Shown here: positions 17,033-24,980 of the stretch, piece by piece
Layout: each line of letters begins with the position of its first letter
Numbering within the stretch: position 1 is the first letter of the stretch
Assembly (NCBI RefSeq): GCF_948329515.1
Contig: NZ_CAOJCN010000001.1
Coordinates: 554,776-618,775, forward strand
Length of the DNA: 64,000 bases
From: Cohnella rhizoplanae
GTDB taxonomy: Bacteria; Bacillota; Bacilli; Paenibacillales; Paenibacillaceae
Reading direction: 5' to 3'
Notes under the pieces: model-generated
Database searches by the model: none
The model's input: the letters and a program-made list of their open reading frames with translations, nothing else
What the model was told of the DNA's origin: nothing
Made by a program: the position numbers and the translations under genes

Positions 17033-17056
17033 CCTCTCCGATCGGAGAGGTTTTTT
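17033..17056 (+). terminator. Rho-independent terminator of the purine operon
   Basis: CCTCTCCG (17033-17040) and CGGAGAGG (17043-17050) form a stem of seven to eight pairs, immediately followed by six T. It ends the operon 25 bp after pucG. Confidence 0.92.
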
Positions 17057-17092
17057 CGTTTGCGATCCGGCAAGTTTATAGGGGCGATTTTG

Positions 17093-17121
17093 TTGGATAT
17101 CGGTAGGCGGTCTGTTATAAT
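17093..17121 (+). promoter_or_regulatory. SigmaA promoter with extended -10 for the dehydrogenase/isomerase pair
   Basis: TTGGAT (17093-17098), 17-bp spacer, TATAAT (17116-17121) preceded by TGT, giving an extended -10. This is the closest match to consensus in the window. Confidence 0.8.
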
Positions 17122-17128
17122 GATAGCG

Positions 17129-17142
17129 TAAACACGCGTTTA
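17129..17142. promoter_or_regulatory. Operator-like inverted repeat over the transcription start
   Basis: TAAAC-ACGC-GTTTA is a perfect 5+4+5 inverted repeat beginning 7 bp after the -10 box. Its position at +1 and its A/T arms with CG centre suggest a repressor site, for example LacI/GntR type. No regulator gene is adjacent. Confidence 0.5.
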
Positions 17143-17194
17143 TAAAACGGGATCCAAACGATTGTCCGCTTTCGCATCATAGGAGGTGCCTTGC

Positions 17195-18199
17195 ATGAGA
17201 TCTGTTAAAGCGTTCGGTCCGCAAGACCTGCGGGTCGTCGAATCGGATGCGCCCGAGCCCGGTCCCGGCGAAGTGCTGGTCGAGACTAGGGCCTGCGGCA
17301 TCTGCGGCTCCGACAAATGGTTCTGGCACGTGGAATCGCCTAGCGATTACGTGGCGGGACACGAAGCGGCCGGCGTCGTCGTCCGGACCGGCCCCGGCGT
17401 GACGGACTTTAAGCCGGGGGACCGGGTCGCCGTCAACAACGTGAAGGGCTGCGGCGAATGCGACGAATGCCGCGCGGGACGCTTCGTGCGCTGCGGCGCC
17501 GCGCCGCTCGTCCACATGGGCTTCGGCTTCGCCGAGCGGATGGCGGTGCCGGCGCGCAACTGCCTGCCGCTCGATCCGGCGCTTAGCTACGAGCAGGGCG
17601 CACTGCTATTCGACAACTGGGGGACGCCGTACGCTGCGCTCAAGCGCGCGCGCATCGGCCCCGGCGACCGCGTGCTCGTGACGGGCTGCGGGCCGATCGG
17701 ACTCGCGGCTGTCGCGCTATGCAAGGCCAAGGGCGCGGTCGTCGCGGCGGTCGACCCGATCGCGGCGCGCAGAGCGGCAGCGCTGCGGCTCGGCGCAGCG
17801 ACCGCGGTCCCGCCGGGCGAGGCCGCGGCCGTGCAGCTTGGCGAGTTCGCGGGCGCATCCGGCTTCGGATACGGCATCGACTGCTCGGGCAAGGCCGCTT
17901 CCTACGAGCTGATCTTCGAGCTGATCGCCATCGGCGGCACGATCGTCTCGATCGGGGAAGGCGCGAAGTTCGCGCTGGATTCGAGCAGCCTCATTCACAA
18001 GCATCTGACGCTGATCGGATCGCTATATTCCTCGATGGAGGACGGGGCCGAACTGCAGCGGATGGCCGTCGCCGGCGAGCTGGATCTCCTGGCGTTCGTC
18101 ACGCACCGGTTCCGGCTGGAGGATCTGCCGTCTAGCTTCGGCCAAGTCATGGGCGCGGACGCGTCGCTCCTGAAGGCGGTTGTCGTCAACGAAATCTAA
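17195..18199 (+). CDS. Zinc-dependent medium-chain dehydrogenase (polyol/sugar alcohol type)
   Basis: NAD(P)-dependent alcohol dehydrogenase of the MDR family (334 aa). The catalytic zinc site is Cys37 with His56-Glu57 (GHE). The structural zinc has all four Cys (86, 89, 92, 100). The Rossmann motif is VTGCGPIGLAA. The best fit is with sorbitol, galactitol-phosphate or threonine-type dehydrogenases. ATG 17195 is chosen over GTG 17186 because AGGAGG (17181-17186) is then 8 nt upstream. With the isomerase 17 bp downstream it forms a small operon, probably for a sugar or polyol; the substrate is unknown. Confidence 0.88.
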   Translation: MRSVKAFGPQDLRVVESDAPEPGPGEVLVETRACGICGSDKWFWHVESPSDYVAGHEAAGVVVRTGPGVTDFKPGDRVAVNNVKGCGECDECRAGRFVRCGAAPLVHMGFGFAERMAVPARNCLPLDPALSYEQGALLFDNWGTPYAALKRARIGPGDRVLVTGCGPIGLAAVALCKAKGAVVAAVDPIAARRAAALRLGAATAVPPGEAAAVQLGEFAGASGFGYGIDCSGKAASYELIFELIAIGGTIVSIGEGAKFALDSSSLIHKHLTLIGSLYSSMEDGAELQRMAVAGELDLLAFVTHRFRLEDLPSSFGQVMGADASLLKAVVVNEI

Positions 18200-18216
18200 T
18201 TTGAGGAGGTAGCGTT

Positions 18217-19050
18217 ATGCGCTTGGGCAGTCAGCTGTTCGGTGATACGGGCACGCCGGAATTGTGGGTGAAGGAAGTGTTAAAGGGCGGCTACCGGTCC
18301 GCGGTATGGCCGGACCTGAAAGGCGCGGGAGAGGAAGTCGTCCAAGCGTACGTTCGGGCCGCCGCCGATCATGACATTACGATCTCGGAGGTAGGCGCAT
18401 GGAGCAATCCGATCAGCCCGGACGAAAAGGTGCGGCGGGAGGCGCTCGCGCATTGTAAAACGCAGCTGGACTTGTCCGACAGGGTGGGCGCGCGCTGCTG
18501 CGTCAATATCGCCGGCTCCCGGGGGGAGCAGTGGGACGGCCCGCATCCGGAAAATTTTTCGGACGACACGTTCGCGCTGATCGTGGACACCGTGCGGGAG
18601 ATCATCGACGACGTGCGCCCGACGCGCACCTATTTCGCGCTGGAGACGATGCCCTGGGTGTATCCCGACTCGGCGGATTCGTACCTGGCCCTGCTCCGCG
18701 CGATCGACCGTCCCGCGTTCGCGGTGCATTTCGATCCGGTCAATATGGTATCGAGCCCGCGGATCTACTATAAGAACGGCGACATGATCCGCGACTTTTT
18801 CGCCAAGCTGGGCCCTTATATCCGCAACTGCCATGCCAAGGATATCAGGCTCGCGGGCAAGCTGACCGTCCATCTGGACGAGGTCGTGCCCGGCCGCGGG
18901 GCGCTGGATTACCGCGCGTTTCTTGGCGAACTGCACAAGCTGGATCCGGACACCTCGCTCATTATCGAGCATCTTCATGCGCCGGAAGAAGGCGAAGAAG
19001 CCGCCGGTTATATCCGGGGCGTCGCCGAAGAATTGAATATTCCGTTATAA
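18217..19050 (+). CDS. Sugar phosphate isomerase/epimerase-like TIM-barrel protein
   Basis: Member of the xylose-isomerase-like/AP-endonuclease-2 TIM barrel family (277 aa). Presumed metal ligands are the Glu of FALETMPW, the Asp of VHFDPVN, the His of NCHAKD and the Glu of LIIEHLHAP. GAGGAGG (about 18202-18209) precedes the ATG. The neighbouring dehydrogenase suggests an oxidation-isomerisation route for a sugar, inositol or keto-sugar. I cannot assign the substrate. Confidence 0.85.
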   Translation: MRLGSQLFGDTGTPELWVKEVLKGGYRSAVWPDLKGAGEEVVQAYVRAAADHDITISEVGAWSNPISPDEKVRREALAHCKTQLDLSDRVGARCCVNIAGSRGEQWDGPHPENFSDDTFALIVDTVREIIDDVRPTRTYFALETMPWVYPDSADSYLALLRAIDRPAFAVHFDPVNMVSSPRIYYKNGDMIRDFFAKLGPYIRNCHAKDIRLAGKLTVHLDEVVPGRGALDYRAFLGELHKLDPDTSLIIEHLHAPEEGEEAAGYIRGVAEELNIPL

Positions 19051-19095
19051 AAAATGGATGATTATACGCTGCAGGTGTAACTTTTGGACGGCCGC

Positions 19096-19128
19096 GTGCG
19101 TTAATGACGGTGATCACGCTTGACGCAC
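19096..19128. promoter_or_regulatory. Nested inverted repeats before the copper-amine-oxidase-like gene
   Basis: An outer 9-bp inverted repeat with one mismatch (19096-19104 and 19120-19128, GTGCGTTAA/TTGACGCAC) surrounds a perfect inner palindrome GTGATCAC at 19110-19117. It lies 27 bp upstream of the ATG, where a regulator or an mRNA structure could act. I see no convincing promoter in the 104-bp gap. Confidence 0.4.
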
Positions 19129-19154
19129 ACCATGTCCAGAAGGGAGCACTACTC

Positions 19155-20258
19155 ATGAAAAAGCAGAAATGGATCATACTCGCGACCGCGGCCGGGCTTC
19201 TGGCCACGACGGGCGCCAGCGCGGCGGGACTCATCGAGAAAGTGACAGGCCAGCTTCGCGGCGATATCTCCGTCTCGGTTAACGGAGAGCAAACGCAGCT
19301 TCATCCGGTTTATATCAACGGTAAAGCTTATCTTCCGGTCCGCGATGCGGCCGAAGCGTTCGGCTACGGAATCTCTTGGCATCAAAAACAGCTGGATCTG
19401 ACGAGCAAGGAGGCGCCGGCGGAGGAAGCGGACTACTTGATGACATCCGGCGTCGTGGCGAGCGCGACTGCGACCGCGGACGGCGGCGTCAGACTCGAGG
19501 TGCTAGGTACCGGGCCGAACGCGTGGATCGTCCTGACGGCCGACGCCAAGACGGAGATCGCCGGCGCGGACGGCAAGAAGATCGCGGCGGGCGACTTGAA
19601 GGCGGGCATGCACATTATCGCCCAGTACGGCCCGGTGATCGCCATGAGTTACCCCGGACAGTCCCATGCCGCGTCCGTAACCGTCACGGCCGAGCGCCTG
19701 GTCAAGGAGCAGGCCGTCTATACGATCGAGCAGGCGGACGGGGGCTGGCGGATTCAGTTCTCCGAGTTGAAGGACGGTTCGGAGACCCCGGTGCTCACGC
19801 TCCAGTCCGGCAAGGAAACGCGCCTCGTCGACAAGGAAGGCCGGCCGGCGGATTGGACGCAGCTTAAGCCGGGTACGCCGGTTCGGGCGTACTATGGTCC
19901 GACCATTACCGAAGGCAAGGTCGCGCCGATCGATACGATCGTCGTACTGGAGGATCAGCCGACCGCCGAGCAGATCGCAGCTTACCGCGAGATCGCCTGG
20001 AAGCTCGTGCCGGCAGAGCAGCTGCCGCATTTGCTGACCAAGAAGGAAGAAGCCCAGGTGGCGGTCATCGATCCCGACAGCGCCGGCCTGATCCCTTCGG
20101 GCGACGCCGAGAAGAAGCGCGTCGAAGAGATCAAGGCCGCCGGCGGCAAGCTGATCGCCGTCTACTACAGCACGGATCAGGATGCGCTGATCGGGCCGCT
20201 GACGATCGTGTTCGATCCCGAGACGGAGAAGCTGCTCGGATTTTTCATGAGACGTTAA
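19155..20258 (+). CDS. Secreted protein with copper amine oxidase N-terminal-like domain
   Basis: Predicted exported protein of 367 aa. A signal peptide covers about residues 1-24 (KK...IILATAAGLLATTGASA). A copper-amine-oxidase-N-like module follows (ISVSVNGEQTQLHPVYINGKAYLPVRDAAEAFGYGISW, roughly 35-75), which in Paenibacillaceae decorates many envelope proteins. The rest is a set of beta-rich repeats of unknown role (YTIEQADGGWRIQFSE). ATG 19155 is preferred because it gives the signal peptide and has AAGGGAG upstream. No oxidase active site is present. Function unknown; it stands alone before a terminator. Confidence 0.75.
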   Translation: MKKQKWIILATAAGLLATTGASAAGLIEKVTGQLRGDISVSVNGEQTQLHPVYINGKAYLPVRDAAEAFGYGISWHQKQLDLTSKEAPAEEADYLMTSGVVASATATADGGVRLEVLGTGPNAWIVLTADAKTEIAGADGKKIAAGDLKAGMHIIAQYGPVIAMSYPGQSHAASVTVTAERLVKEQAVYTIEQADGGWRIQFSELKDGSETPVLTLQSGKETRLVDKEGRPADWTQLKPGTPVRAYYGPTITEGKVAPIDTIVVLEDQPTAEQIAAYREIAWKLVPAEQLPHLLTKKEEAQVAVIDPDSAGLIPSGDAEKKRVEEIKAAGGKLIAVYYSTDQDALIGPLTIVFDPETEKLLGFFMRR

Positions 20259-20269
20259 TCGCTTCGCGC

Positions 20270-20310
20270 AGAACCCATTGCCCCCTTCGCGGGCGGCATG
20301 GGTTCTTTTT
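20270..20310 (+). terminator. Rho-independent terminator
   Basis: AGAACCCAT (20270-20278) pairs with ATGGGTTCT (20298-20306), with additional inner GCCC/GGGC pairing, and runs into TTTTT. It separates the accessory region from the SRP genes. Confidence 0.88.
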
Positions 20311-20330
20311 ATCGTGTTAAGGTATTTGCC

Positions 20331-20360
20331 TTGACAACGCCCGGGGTCAAAGCTTATGAT
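20331..20360 (+). promoter_or_regulatory. SigmaA promoter of ylxM-ffh
   Basis: TTGACA (20331-20336) and TATGAT (20355-20360), spaced by 18 bp, begin about 20 bp after the terminator and 57 bp before the ylxM ATG. A second TTGACA at 20393-20398 has no -10 partner before the gene. Confidence 0.75.
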
Positions 20361-20416
20361 AGTTTTCGGACGCGGCATGTCAAGTCGTTTCCCTTGACAG
20401 CATAGGAGTGATCGTG

Positions 20417-20779
20417 ATGCAAGGCGAACGCGCACTCGCGAAGACGACCCGGATGAACATGCTGTTCGATTTTTACGGGCCGCTGCTGACCGACAAGCAG
20501 CAGACGTTTCTGAAGTTTTATTATCACGACGATTACTCGCTCGGCGAGATCGCCGCGGACTTCGAGATCAGCAGGCAGGCGGTGTACGAACACCTGAAGC
20601 GTGCCGAGCAGGCGCTCGAGGGCTACGAGGACAAGCTGGGATTGATGGCGCGGCACGTGCGGCTGCACGGATGGCTGGACGCGCTGGACCGGCAGATCGG
20701 CGGGCTTCCCGAGCCGCATCGCGAGGCGCTGGCCAGGACGGCGGCGGGCCTGAGAGGCTCCGAAGACGGCGATCTTTGA
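20417..20779 (+). CDS. ylxM: YlxM (UPF0122) SRP-associated helix-turn-helix protein
   Basis: Small cytosolic protein (120 aa) with a sigma-70 region-4-like HTH ([31 protein letters not shown] split over about 40-72). Family members associate with the signal recognition particle and are almost always encoded just before ffh. ATG 20417 follows AGGAG (20404-20408) by 8 nt; a GTG at 20408 overlaps that site and is less likely. In B. subtilis ftsY precedes it; here it does not. Confidence 0.92.
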   Translation: MQGERALAKTTRMNMLFDFYGPLLTDKQQTFLKFYYHDDYSLGEIAADFEISRQAVYEHLKRAEQALEGYEDKLGLMARHVRLHGWLDALDRQIGGLPEPHREALARTAAGLRGSEDGDL

Positions 20780-20849
20780 ACGCGAACCCCGCAAATGATA
20801 TGATTGTACGAATAGATGCAAGATTTTCGAAGAAGGGAGGGACCGGCTT

Positions 20850-22235
20850 ATGGCATTCGAAGGTTTGACGACAAGGCTGCAGAACGTGTTCGGCAAGCTG
20901 CGGGGCAAGGGCAAGCTGTCCGAGGACGATGTCAACGACGCGATGCGCGAGGTTCGGCTGGCGCTGCTCGAGGCCGACGTCAACTTCAAGGTCGTCAAGG
21001 ACTTCATCGCCAAGGTGAAGGAGAAGGCCGTCGGTCTGGAAGTGACCAAGAGCTTCACGCCCGGCATGGTCGTGGTCGACATCGTCCACAAGGAACTGAT
21101 CGAGCTGATGGGCGGCACCCAGTCCAAGCTGGCGAAGTCGAACCGGCCGCCGACGGTCGTCCTGATGGCCGGTCTGCAGGGCGCGGGCAAGACGACGCTC
21201 GTCGGCAAGCTGGCCAAGCTGCTACAGTCGCAGAACCACAAGCCGCTGCTCGTAGCGGGCGATATCTATCGTCCCGCCGCGATCAAGCAGCTCGAGGTGC
21301 TCGGCGGACAGATCGACGTGCCGGTGTTCTCCCTGGGCGACCAGGTCAGCCCGGTCGAGATCGCCCGTCAGGGCGTGGCGCGCGCCAAGGAAGTGGGCCG
21401 CGACTACGTGCTCATCGATACCGCGGGCCGATTGCAGATCGACGAAGCGCTGATGGAAGAGATCAAGCAGATCCATGCGGCGGTCAATCCGGACGAGGTG
21501 CTGCTGGTCGTCGACGCGATGACGGGCCAAGAGGCCGTCAACGTAGCGAAGAGCTTCCACGAGCAGCTCGAGCTCACCGGCGTCGTGCTGACCAAGCTCG
21601 ACGGCGACACGCGCGGCGGCGCCGCCCTGTCGGTCAAGGCCGTGACGGGCTGTCCGATCAAGTTCGCCTCCACGGGCGAGAAGATCGACCAGCTCGAGGC
21701 GTTCCATCCCGACCGGATGGCGTCGCGGATTCTCGGCATGGGCGACATGCTGTCGCTCATCGAGAAGGCGCAGACCAACATCGACGAGGAGAAGGCGAAG
21801 GAGCTCGAGCGCAAGATGCGCACCGCGGAGTTCACCTTCGACGACTTCCTCGAGCAGATGGAGCAGGTCCGCAAGATGGGACCGCTCGACCAGCTGCTCG
21901 ACATGATGCCCGGCATGAACAAGCTGAAGGCCAATCCGAACTTCAAGATCGACGAAAAGCAGATCGGGCGTACCGAAGCGATCGCCAAGTCGATGACGAA
22001 GGCGGAGAAGCAGAAGCCGGATATGATCAACTACAGCCGGCGCAAGCGGATCGCGGCCGGCAGCGGCACCACCGTCGCCGACGTGAACCGGCTGCTCAAG
22101 CAGTTCGAGGACATGAAGAAGATGATGAAGCAATTCTCCGGCATGATGGGTCCGAAGGGACCCAAGGGCGGGATGAAGGGCCTCAAGAATTTGCTCGGCG
22201 GCAAAGGCGGCAAGGGCATGAAGTTTCCTTTCTAA
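20850..22235 (+). CDS. ffh: Signal recognition particle GTPase Ffh (SRP54)
   Basis: Recognises signal peptides with its M domain and docks ribosomes to FtsY by GTP-dependent pairing. The 461-residue protein has an N domain, then a G domain with P-loop GLQGAGKTT (108-116), DTAGRL and TKLDGDTRGG, and a Met-rich M domain ending KKMMKQFSGMMG. GAAGGGAGGG precedes the ATG. It is followed by rpsP after 55 bp with no terminator between. Confidence 0.98.
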   Translation: MAFEGLTTRLQNVFGKLRGKGKLSEDDVNDAMREVRLALLEADVNFKVVKDFIAKVKEKAVGLEVTKSFTPGMVVVDIVHKELIELMGGTQSKLAKSNRPPTVVLMAGLQGAGKTTLVGKLAKLLQSQNHKPLLVAGDIYRPAAIKQLEVLGGQIDVPVFSLGDQVSPVEIARQGVARAKEVGRDYVLIDTAGRLQIDEALMEEIKQIHAAVNPDEVLLVVDAMTGQEAVNVAKSFHEQLELTGVVLTKLDGDTRGGAALSVKAVTGCPIKFASTGEKIDQLEAFHPDRMASRILGMGDMLSLIEKAQTNIDEEKAKELERKMRTAEFTFDDFLEQMEQVRKMGPLDQLLDMMPGMNKLKANPNFKIDEKQIGRTEAIAKSMTKAEKQKPDMINYSRRKRIAAGSGTTVADVNRLLKQFEDMKKMMKQFSGMMGPKGPKGGMKGLKNLLGGKGGKGMKFPF

Positions 22236-22290
22236 ATTACAGGTCTTCAACGGCTCGTCCGATATCTTGTTAAGGAGGTGAAAGTTTAAA

Positions 22291-22563
22291 ATGGCAACTC
22301 GCATTCGTCTTAAGCGTATGGGCGCTCACAAAGCCCCTTTCTACCGCGTGGTGGTAGCTGATTCCCGCTCCCCGCGCGACGGCCGCTTCATCGAGGAGAT
22401 CGGCATCTACAATCCGGTCGCTCAACCGGCCGAAGTGAAGATCGACGAGGAGAAGGCACTGAAGTGGCTGCAATCCGGCGCGCAAGCGTCCGATACGGTC
22501 CGCAATCTCCTGAGCAAGGCTGGCGTTCTGAAAAAGTTCCACGAATCCAAGCTCTCGAAGTAA
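22291..22563 (+). CDS. rpsP: Ribosomal protein bS16
   Basis: Small-subunit protein (90 aa) needed for 30S assembly, with the conserved opening [20 protein letters not shown] and [13 protein letters not shown] strong AAGGAGGTG ribosome site precedes the ATG. It opens the rpsP-ylqC-rimM-trmD ribosome/tRNA maturation group downstream of ffh. Confidence 0.98.
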   Translation: MATRIRLKRMGAHKAPFYRVVVADSRSPRDGRFIEEIGIYNPVAQPAEVKIDEEKALKWLQSGAQASDTVRNLLSKAGVLKKFHESKLSK

Positions 22564-22593
22564 TACGTCGGATTTCCCCGGAGGCTGACAGCC

Positions 22594-22827
22594 ATGGAAC
22601 AACTCATAAGGGTTATTGCACGGGCATTGGTGGATCATCCGGAAGACGTACAAATTCAGGTCAAGGAAGACGCGCGCGGCCTGGTGTACGAGCTTACCGT
22701 TCATCCCGGCGATGTCGGCAAGGTCATCGGCAAGCAGGGGCGGATCGCGAAGGCGCTGCGCACGGTCGTCTCGTCCGCCGCGGTCAAGACCCACAAACGC
22801 GTCATCGTGGACATCGTATCCGAATAG
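22594..22827 (+). CDS. khpA: KH-domain RNA-binding protein YlqC (KhpA)
   Basis: A 77-residue single KH domain with the GKVIGKQGRIAKALR loop that contacts RNA. KhpA proteins pair with KhpB and influence cell size and translation in Firmicutes. It lies 30 bp after rpsP. In B. subtilis ylqD follows; here a terminator and then rimM come next. Confidence 0.95.
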   Translation: MEQLIRVIARALVDHPEDVQIQVKEDARGLVYELTVHPGDVGKVIGKQGRIAKALRTVVSSAAVKTHKRVIVDIVSE

Positions 22828-22839
22828 CAGCAGGCTTTA

Positions 22840-22874
22840 AGTCCGGGGCGCGGCAATAGCGTTCCGGGCTTTTT
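22840..22874 (+). terminator. Probable Rho-independent terminator after khpA
   Basis: AGTCCGG (22840-22846) pairs with CCGGGCT (22864-22870) including one G-T pair, with short inner CGC/GCG pairing, followed by TTTTT. It may be leaky because rimM lies close downstream with no clear promoter. Confidence 0.7.
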
Positions 22875-22950
22875 CGCTCTCGCTCGTAGAGCGCATGACG
22901 TGATCGCCGGCGGCGAATCGGGTTATTCTATGGTAAAAGGGGGCGTTCCC

Positions 22951-23475
22951 TTGTCAGATCATCAACTGCTGAACGTCGGCAAAATCGTCAATACCCACGG
23001 CGTCAAAGGCGAGATTAAGGTGTGGCCGCAGACCGACTTCCCCGACGTCAGATTCCGCGCGGGCAACCGGCTGCTCCTCGTGAATCCGGAAGCGGGCGGG
23101 CAGCCTGCCGAGGTCGAGGTCGTCAGCGCGCGCGAGCAAAAAAACATGTTCGTGGTCCGACTCAAGGGCTGGGACGATATCAGCCAGGTCGAGAAGTACA
23201 AGGGCTGGGAGCTGAAGGTCGTCGCGGAAGACCGCGTGGAGCTGGAAGAAGACGAGTACTATCTCAGCGATATCGTCGGATGCGCCGTCGTCACCGAGGA
23301 AGGCGAGCAACTCGGCTACGTCAAGGAGATTCTCTCCCCCGGCGCGAACGACGTCTGGGTCGTGAAGCGGCCCAAGGGCGGAGATTTACTGCTGCCTTAC
23401 ATCGACGAGGTCGTCAAGGAAGTCGACGTGGCCGCGCGCAAGGTCAAGGTTCATCTGATGGAAGGATTGCTCTGA
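22951..23475 (+). CDS. rimM: Ribosome maturation factor RimM
   Basis: Binds S19 and helps 30S head maturation. It has the N-terminal RimM barrel ([19 protein letters not shown]) and a C-terminal PRC-barrel ([26 protein letters not shown]). I choose TTG 22951: AAAGGGGG at 22936-22943 lies 7 nt upstream and the protein is then 174 aa, the usual size. An ATG at 22930 is in frame but has no ribosome site. The trmD ATG follows 2 bp after the stop. Confidence 0.94.
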   Translation: MSDHQLLNVGKIVNTHGVKGEIKVWPQTDFPDVRFRAGNRLLLVNPEAGGQPAEVEVVSAREQKNMFVVRLKGWDDISQVEKYKGWELKVVAEDRVELEEDEYYLSDIVGCAVVTEEGEQLGYVKEILSPGANDVWVVKRPKGGDLLLPYIDEVVKEVDVAARKVKVHLMEGLL

Positions 23476-23477
23476 CG

Positions 23478-24290
23478 ATGCGCGTAGACGTACTGACGCT
23501 CTTTCCCGAGATGTTCGAAGGCGTGTTCGGCAGCAGCATCCTGGGCAAAGCGCGCGATCGCGGGCTCGTGTCGCTGAATACCGTGAACTTCCGCGACTAC
23601 GCGAACAACAAGCACAATACCGTGGACGATACGCCGTACGGCGGCGGCGGCGGCATGGTGCTGAAGCCGGACCCGATCTTCGCCGCCGTAGAGGCGGTGA
23701 CAGGACGGACGTTCCTGGCGGAAGCGACGGACGGCGAAGACGCGGGCGGCCAGGCTGCGGCCGAGGACAGCGCGGCGCGTCCTCCGCGCATCATTCTCAT
23801 GTGTCCGCAGGGGGAGACCTTCACGCAGGCGAAGGCGCAGGAGCTGTCCCGCGAGGATCATCTCATTTTTATCTGCGGCCATTATGAAGGCTACGACGAG
23901 CGGATCCGCCGTCATCTGGTGACGGACGAGCTGTCCATCGGCGATTACGTGCTCACCGGCGGCGAGCTGCCCGCCATGACGGTCGTCGATGCCGTCGTCA
24001 GGCTGCTGCCCGGCGTGCTGGGCAACGAGAGCTCCGCCGTGACCGATTCGTTCAGCGACGGTCTGCTCGAATATCCGCATTATACGCGGCCCGTGAACTT
24101 CCGCGGCGTTCAGGTGCCGGACGTGCTGCTGTCGGGACATCATGCGGAGATCGACAAGTGGAGAAGGCAGCAGTCGCTGCTGCGTACGCAGGCGCGCCGC
24201 CCTGAGTTGCTGGATCGGGTCGAGCTGTCGGCCAAGGAGAAAATGTGGCTGGAGGAAGCGGCGAAGCACACGGACGAAGGCGACGCCTAG
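23478..24290 (+). CDS. trmD: tRNA (guanine37-N1)-methyltransferase TrmD
   Basis: Methylates G37 next to the anticodon to prevent frameshifting. It is a SPOUT trefoil-knot enzyme (270 aa) with [29 protein letters not shown] and [15 protein letters not shown] for SAM binding. It is longer than typical because of about 20 extra Ala/Glu/Gly/Asp residues near 75-97 (around [20 protein letters not shown]). It starts 2 bp after rimM, as is usual. Confidence 0.97.
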   Translation: MRVDVLTLFPEMFEGVFGSSILGKARDRGLVSLNTVNFRDYANNKHNTVDDTPYGGGGGMVLKPDPIFAAVEAVTGRTFLAEATDGEDAGGQAAAEDSAARPPRIILMCPQGETFTQAKAQELSREDHLIFICGHYEGYDERIRRHLVTDELSIGDYVLTGGELPAMTVVDAVVRLLPGVLGNESSAVTDSFSDGLLEYPHYTRPVNFRGVQVPDVLLSGHHAEIDKWRRQQSLLRTQARRPELLDRVELSAKEKMWLEEAAKHTDEGDA

Positions 24291-24344
24291 TATCCGTTTA
24301 TTCACGCTCAATGATAGAGTTCAATGCGAATGGAAGATTCGTAC

Positions 24345-24373
24345 TTGAACGCGCCCGGTGTTTGTGATAAAAT
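24345..24373 (+). promoter_or_regulatory. Promoter of rplS
   Basis: TTGAAC (24345-24350), 17-bp spacer, TAAAAT (24368-24373) with a TGA extended -10. It places the transcript start near 24380, about 144 nt ahead of the rplS ATG. Confidence 0.7.
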
Positions 24374-24379
24374 TTCATA

Positions 24380-24523
24380 TGTTGTGTATGTCGATGCCTC
24401 TGTTCGGCTTTATGCCGCCGGTGCACGGCATGATTAATCGGACGGTCCTCTGTGCGCTACGATCCGGGCATGAAGATCCGGGGAGCGGCAAGAACGTCTA
24501 TGGCGGAAGGAGGGGACATCCCC
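24380..24523 (+). promoter_or_regulatory. Candidate L19 (rplS) 5' leader
   Basis: An untranslated leader of about 144 nt with hairpin potential (ATGCCG 24412-24417 with CGGCAT 24426-24431; repeated GATCCGG). Firmicutes rplS genes are known to carry a structured autoregulatory L19 leader; location fits, but I cannot fold or match it to the family model here. Short open frames in this stretch look spurious. Confidence 0.5.
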
Positions 24524-24865
24524 ATGAGTTTGATTCAAGTCATTACGCAAGAGCAACTGCGCAAGGACATTCCGGCATTCCGTGCCGGCGACACGCTGAA
24601 GGTTCACGTTAAGGTCGTCGAGGGTTCCCGCGAGCGGGTTCAACTTTTCGAAGGCGTCGTGATCAAGCGTCGCGGCGGCGGGATCAGCGCGACTTTTACG
24701 GTTCGCAAGATTTCCTACGGCGTCGGCGTCGAGCGTGCTTTCCCGGTTCACTCGCCTCGTATCGAGAAGATCGAAGTGATGCGCCGCGGTAAGGTTCGCC
24801 GTGCGAAGCTCTACTACCTGCGCAACCTGCGCGGCAAGGCAGCTCGCATCAAGGAAATTCGATAA
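24524..24865 (+). CDS. rplS: Ribosomal protein bL19
   Basis: Large-subunit protein (113 aa) at the 30S-50S interface, with [36 protein letters not shown] and [23 protein letters not shown] 24524 follows the strong GGAAGGAGGGG site (24505-24515) by 8 nt; in-frame starts further upstream lie in the leader. It is monocistronic: own promoter and own terminator. Confidence 0.98.
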   Translation: MSLIQVITQEQLRKDIPAFRAGDTLKVHVKVVEGSRERVQLFEGVVIKRRGGGISATFTVRKISYGVGVERAFPVHSPRIEKIEVMRRGKVRRAKLYYLRNLRGKAARIKEIR

Positions 24866-24876
24866 TGAAAAAGCAA

Positions 24877-24907
24877 GGGGGCTTGGCTTTCGTTCAAGCC
24901 CTCTTTT
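24877..24907 (+). terminator. Rho-independent terminator of rplS
   Basis: GGGGGCTTG (24877-24885) pairs with CAAGCCCTC (24895-24903) with one wobble pair, followed by TTTT. Confidence 0.88.
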
Positions 24908-24980
24908 GCGTTCTTCGACCATAAGAAATACATGCCCACCAAAGGGTATACTTAGATGAAGGCAGAAATGAGGCGAGCTT

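Noticed and set aside
22895..22929. Promoter before rimM
   Set aside because: Candidate boxes are 23 bp apart, outside the workable range; read-through of the preceding terminator is more likely.
24358..24612. Possible small gene in the rplS leader
   Set aside because: It overlaps rplS in another frame, lacks a ribosome site and has no recognisable content; the leader itself is the better explanation.
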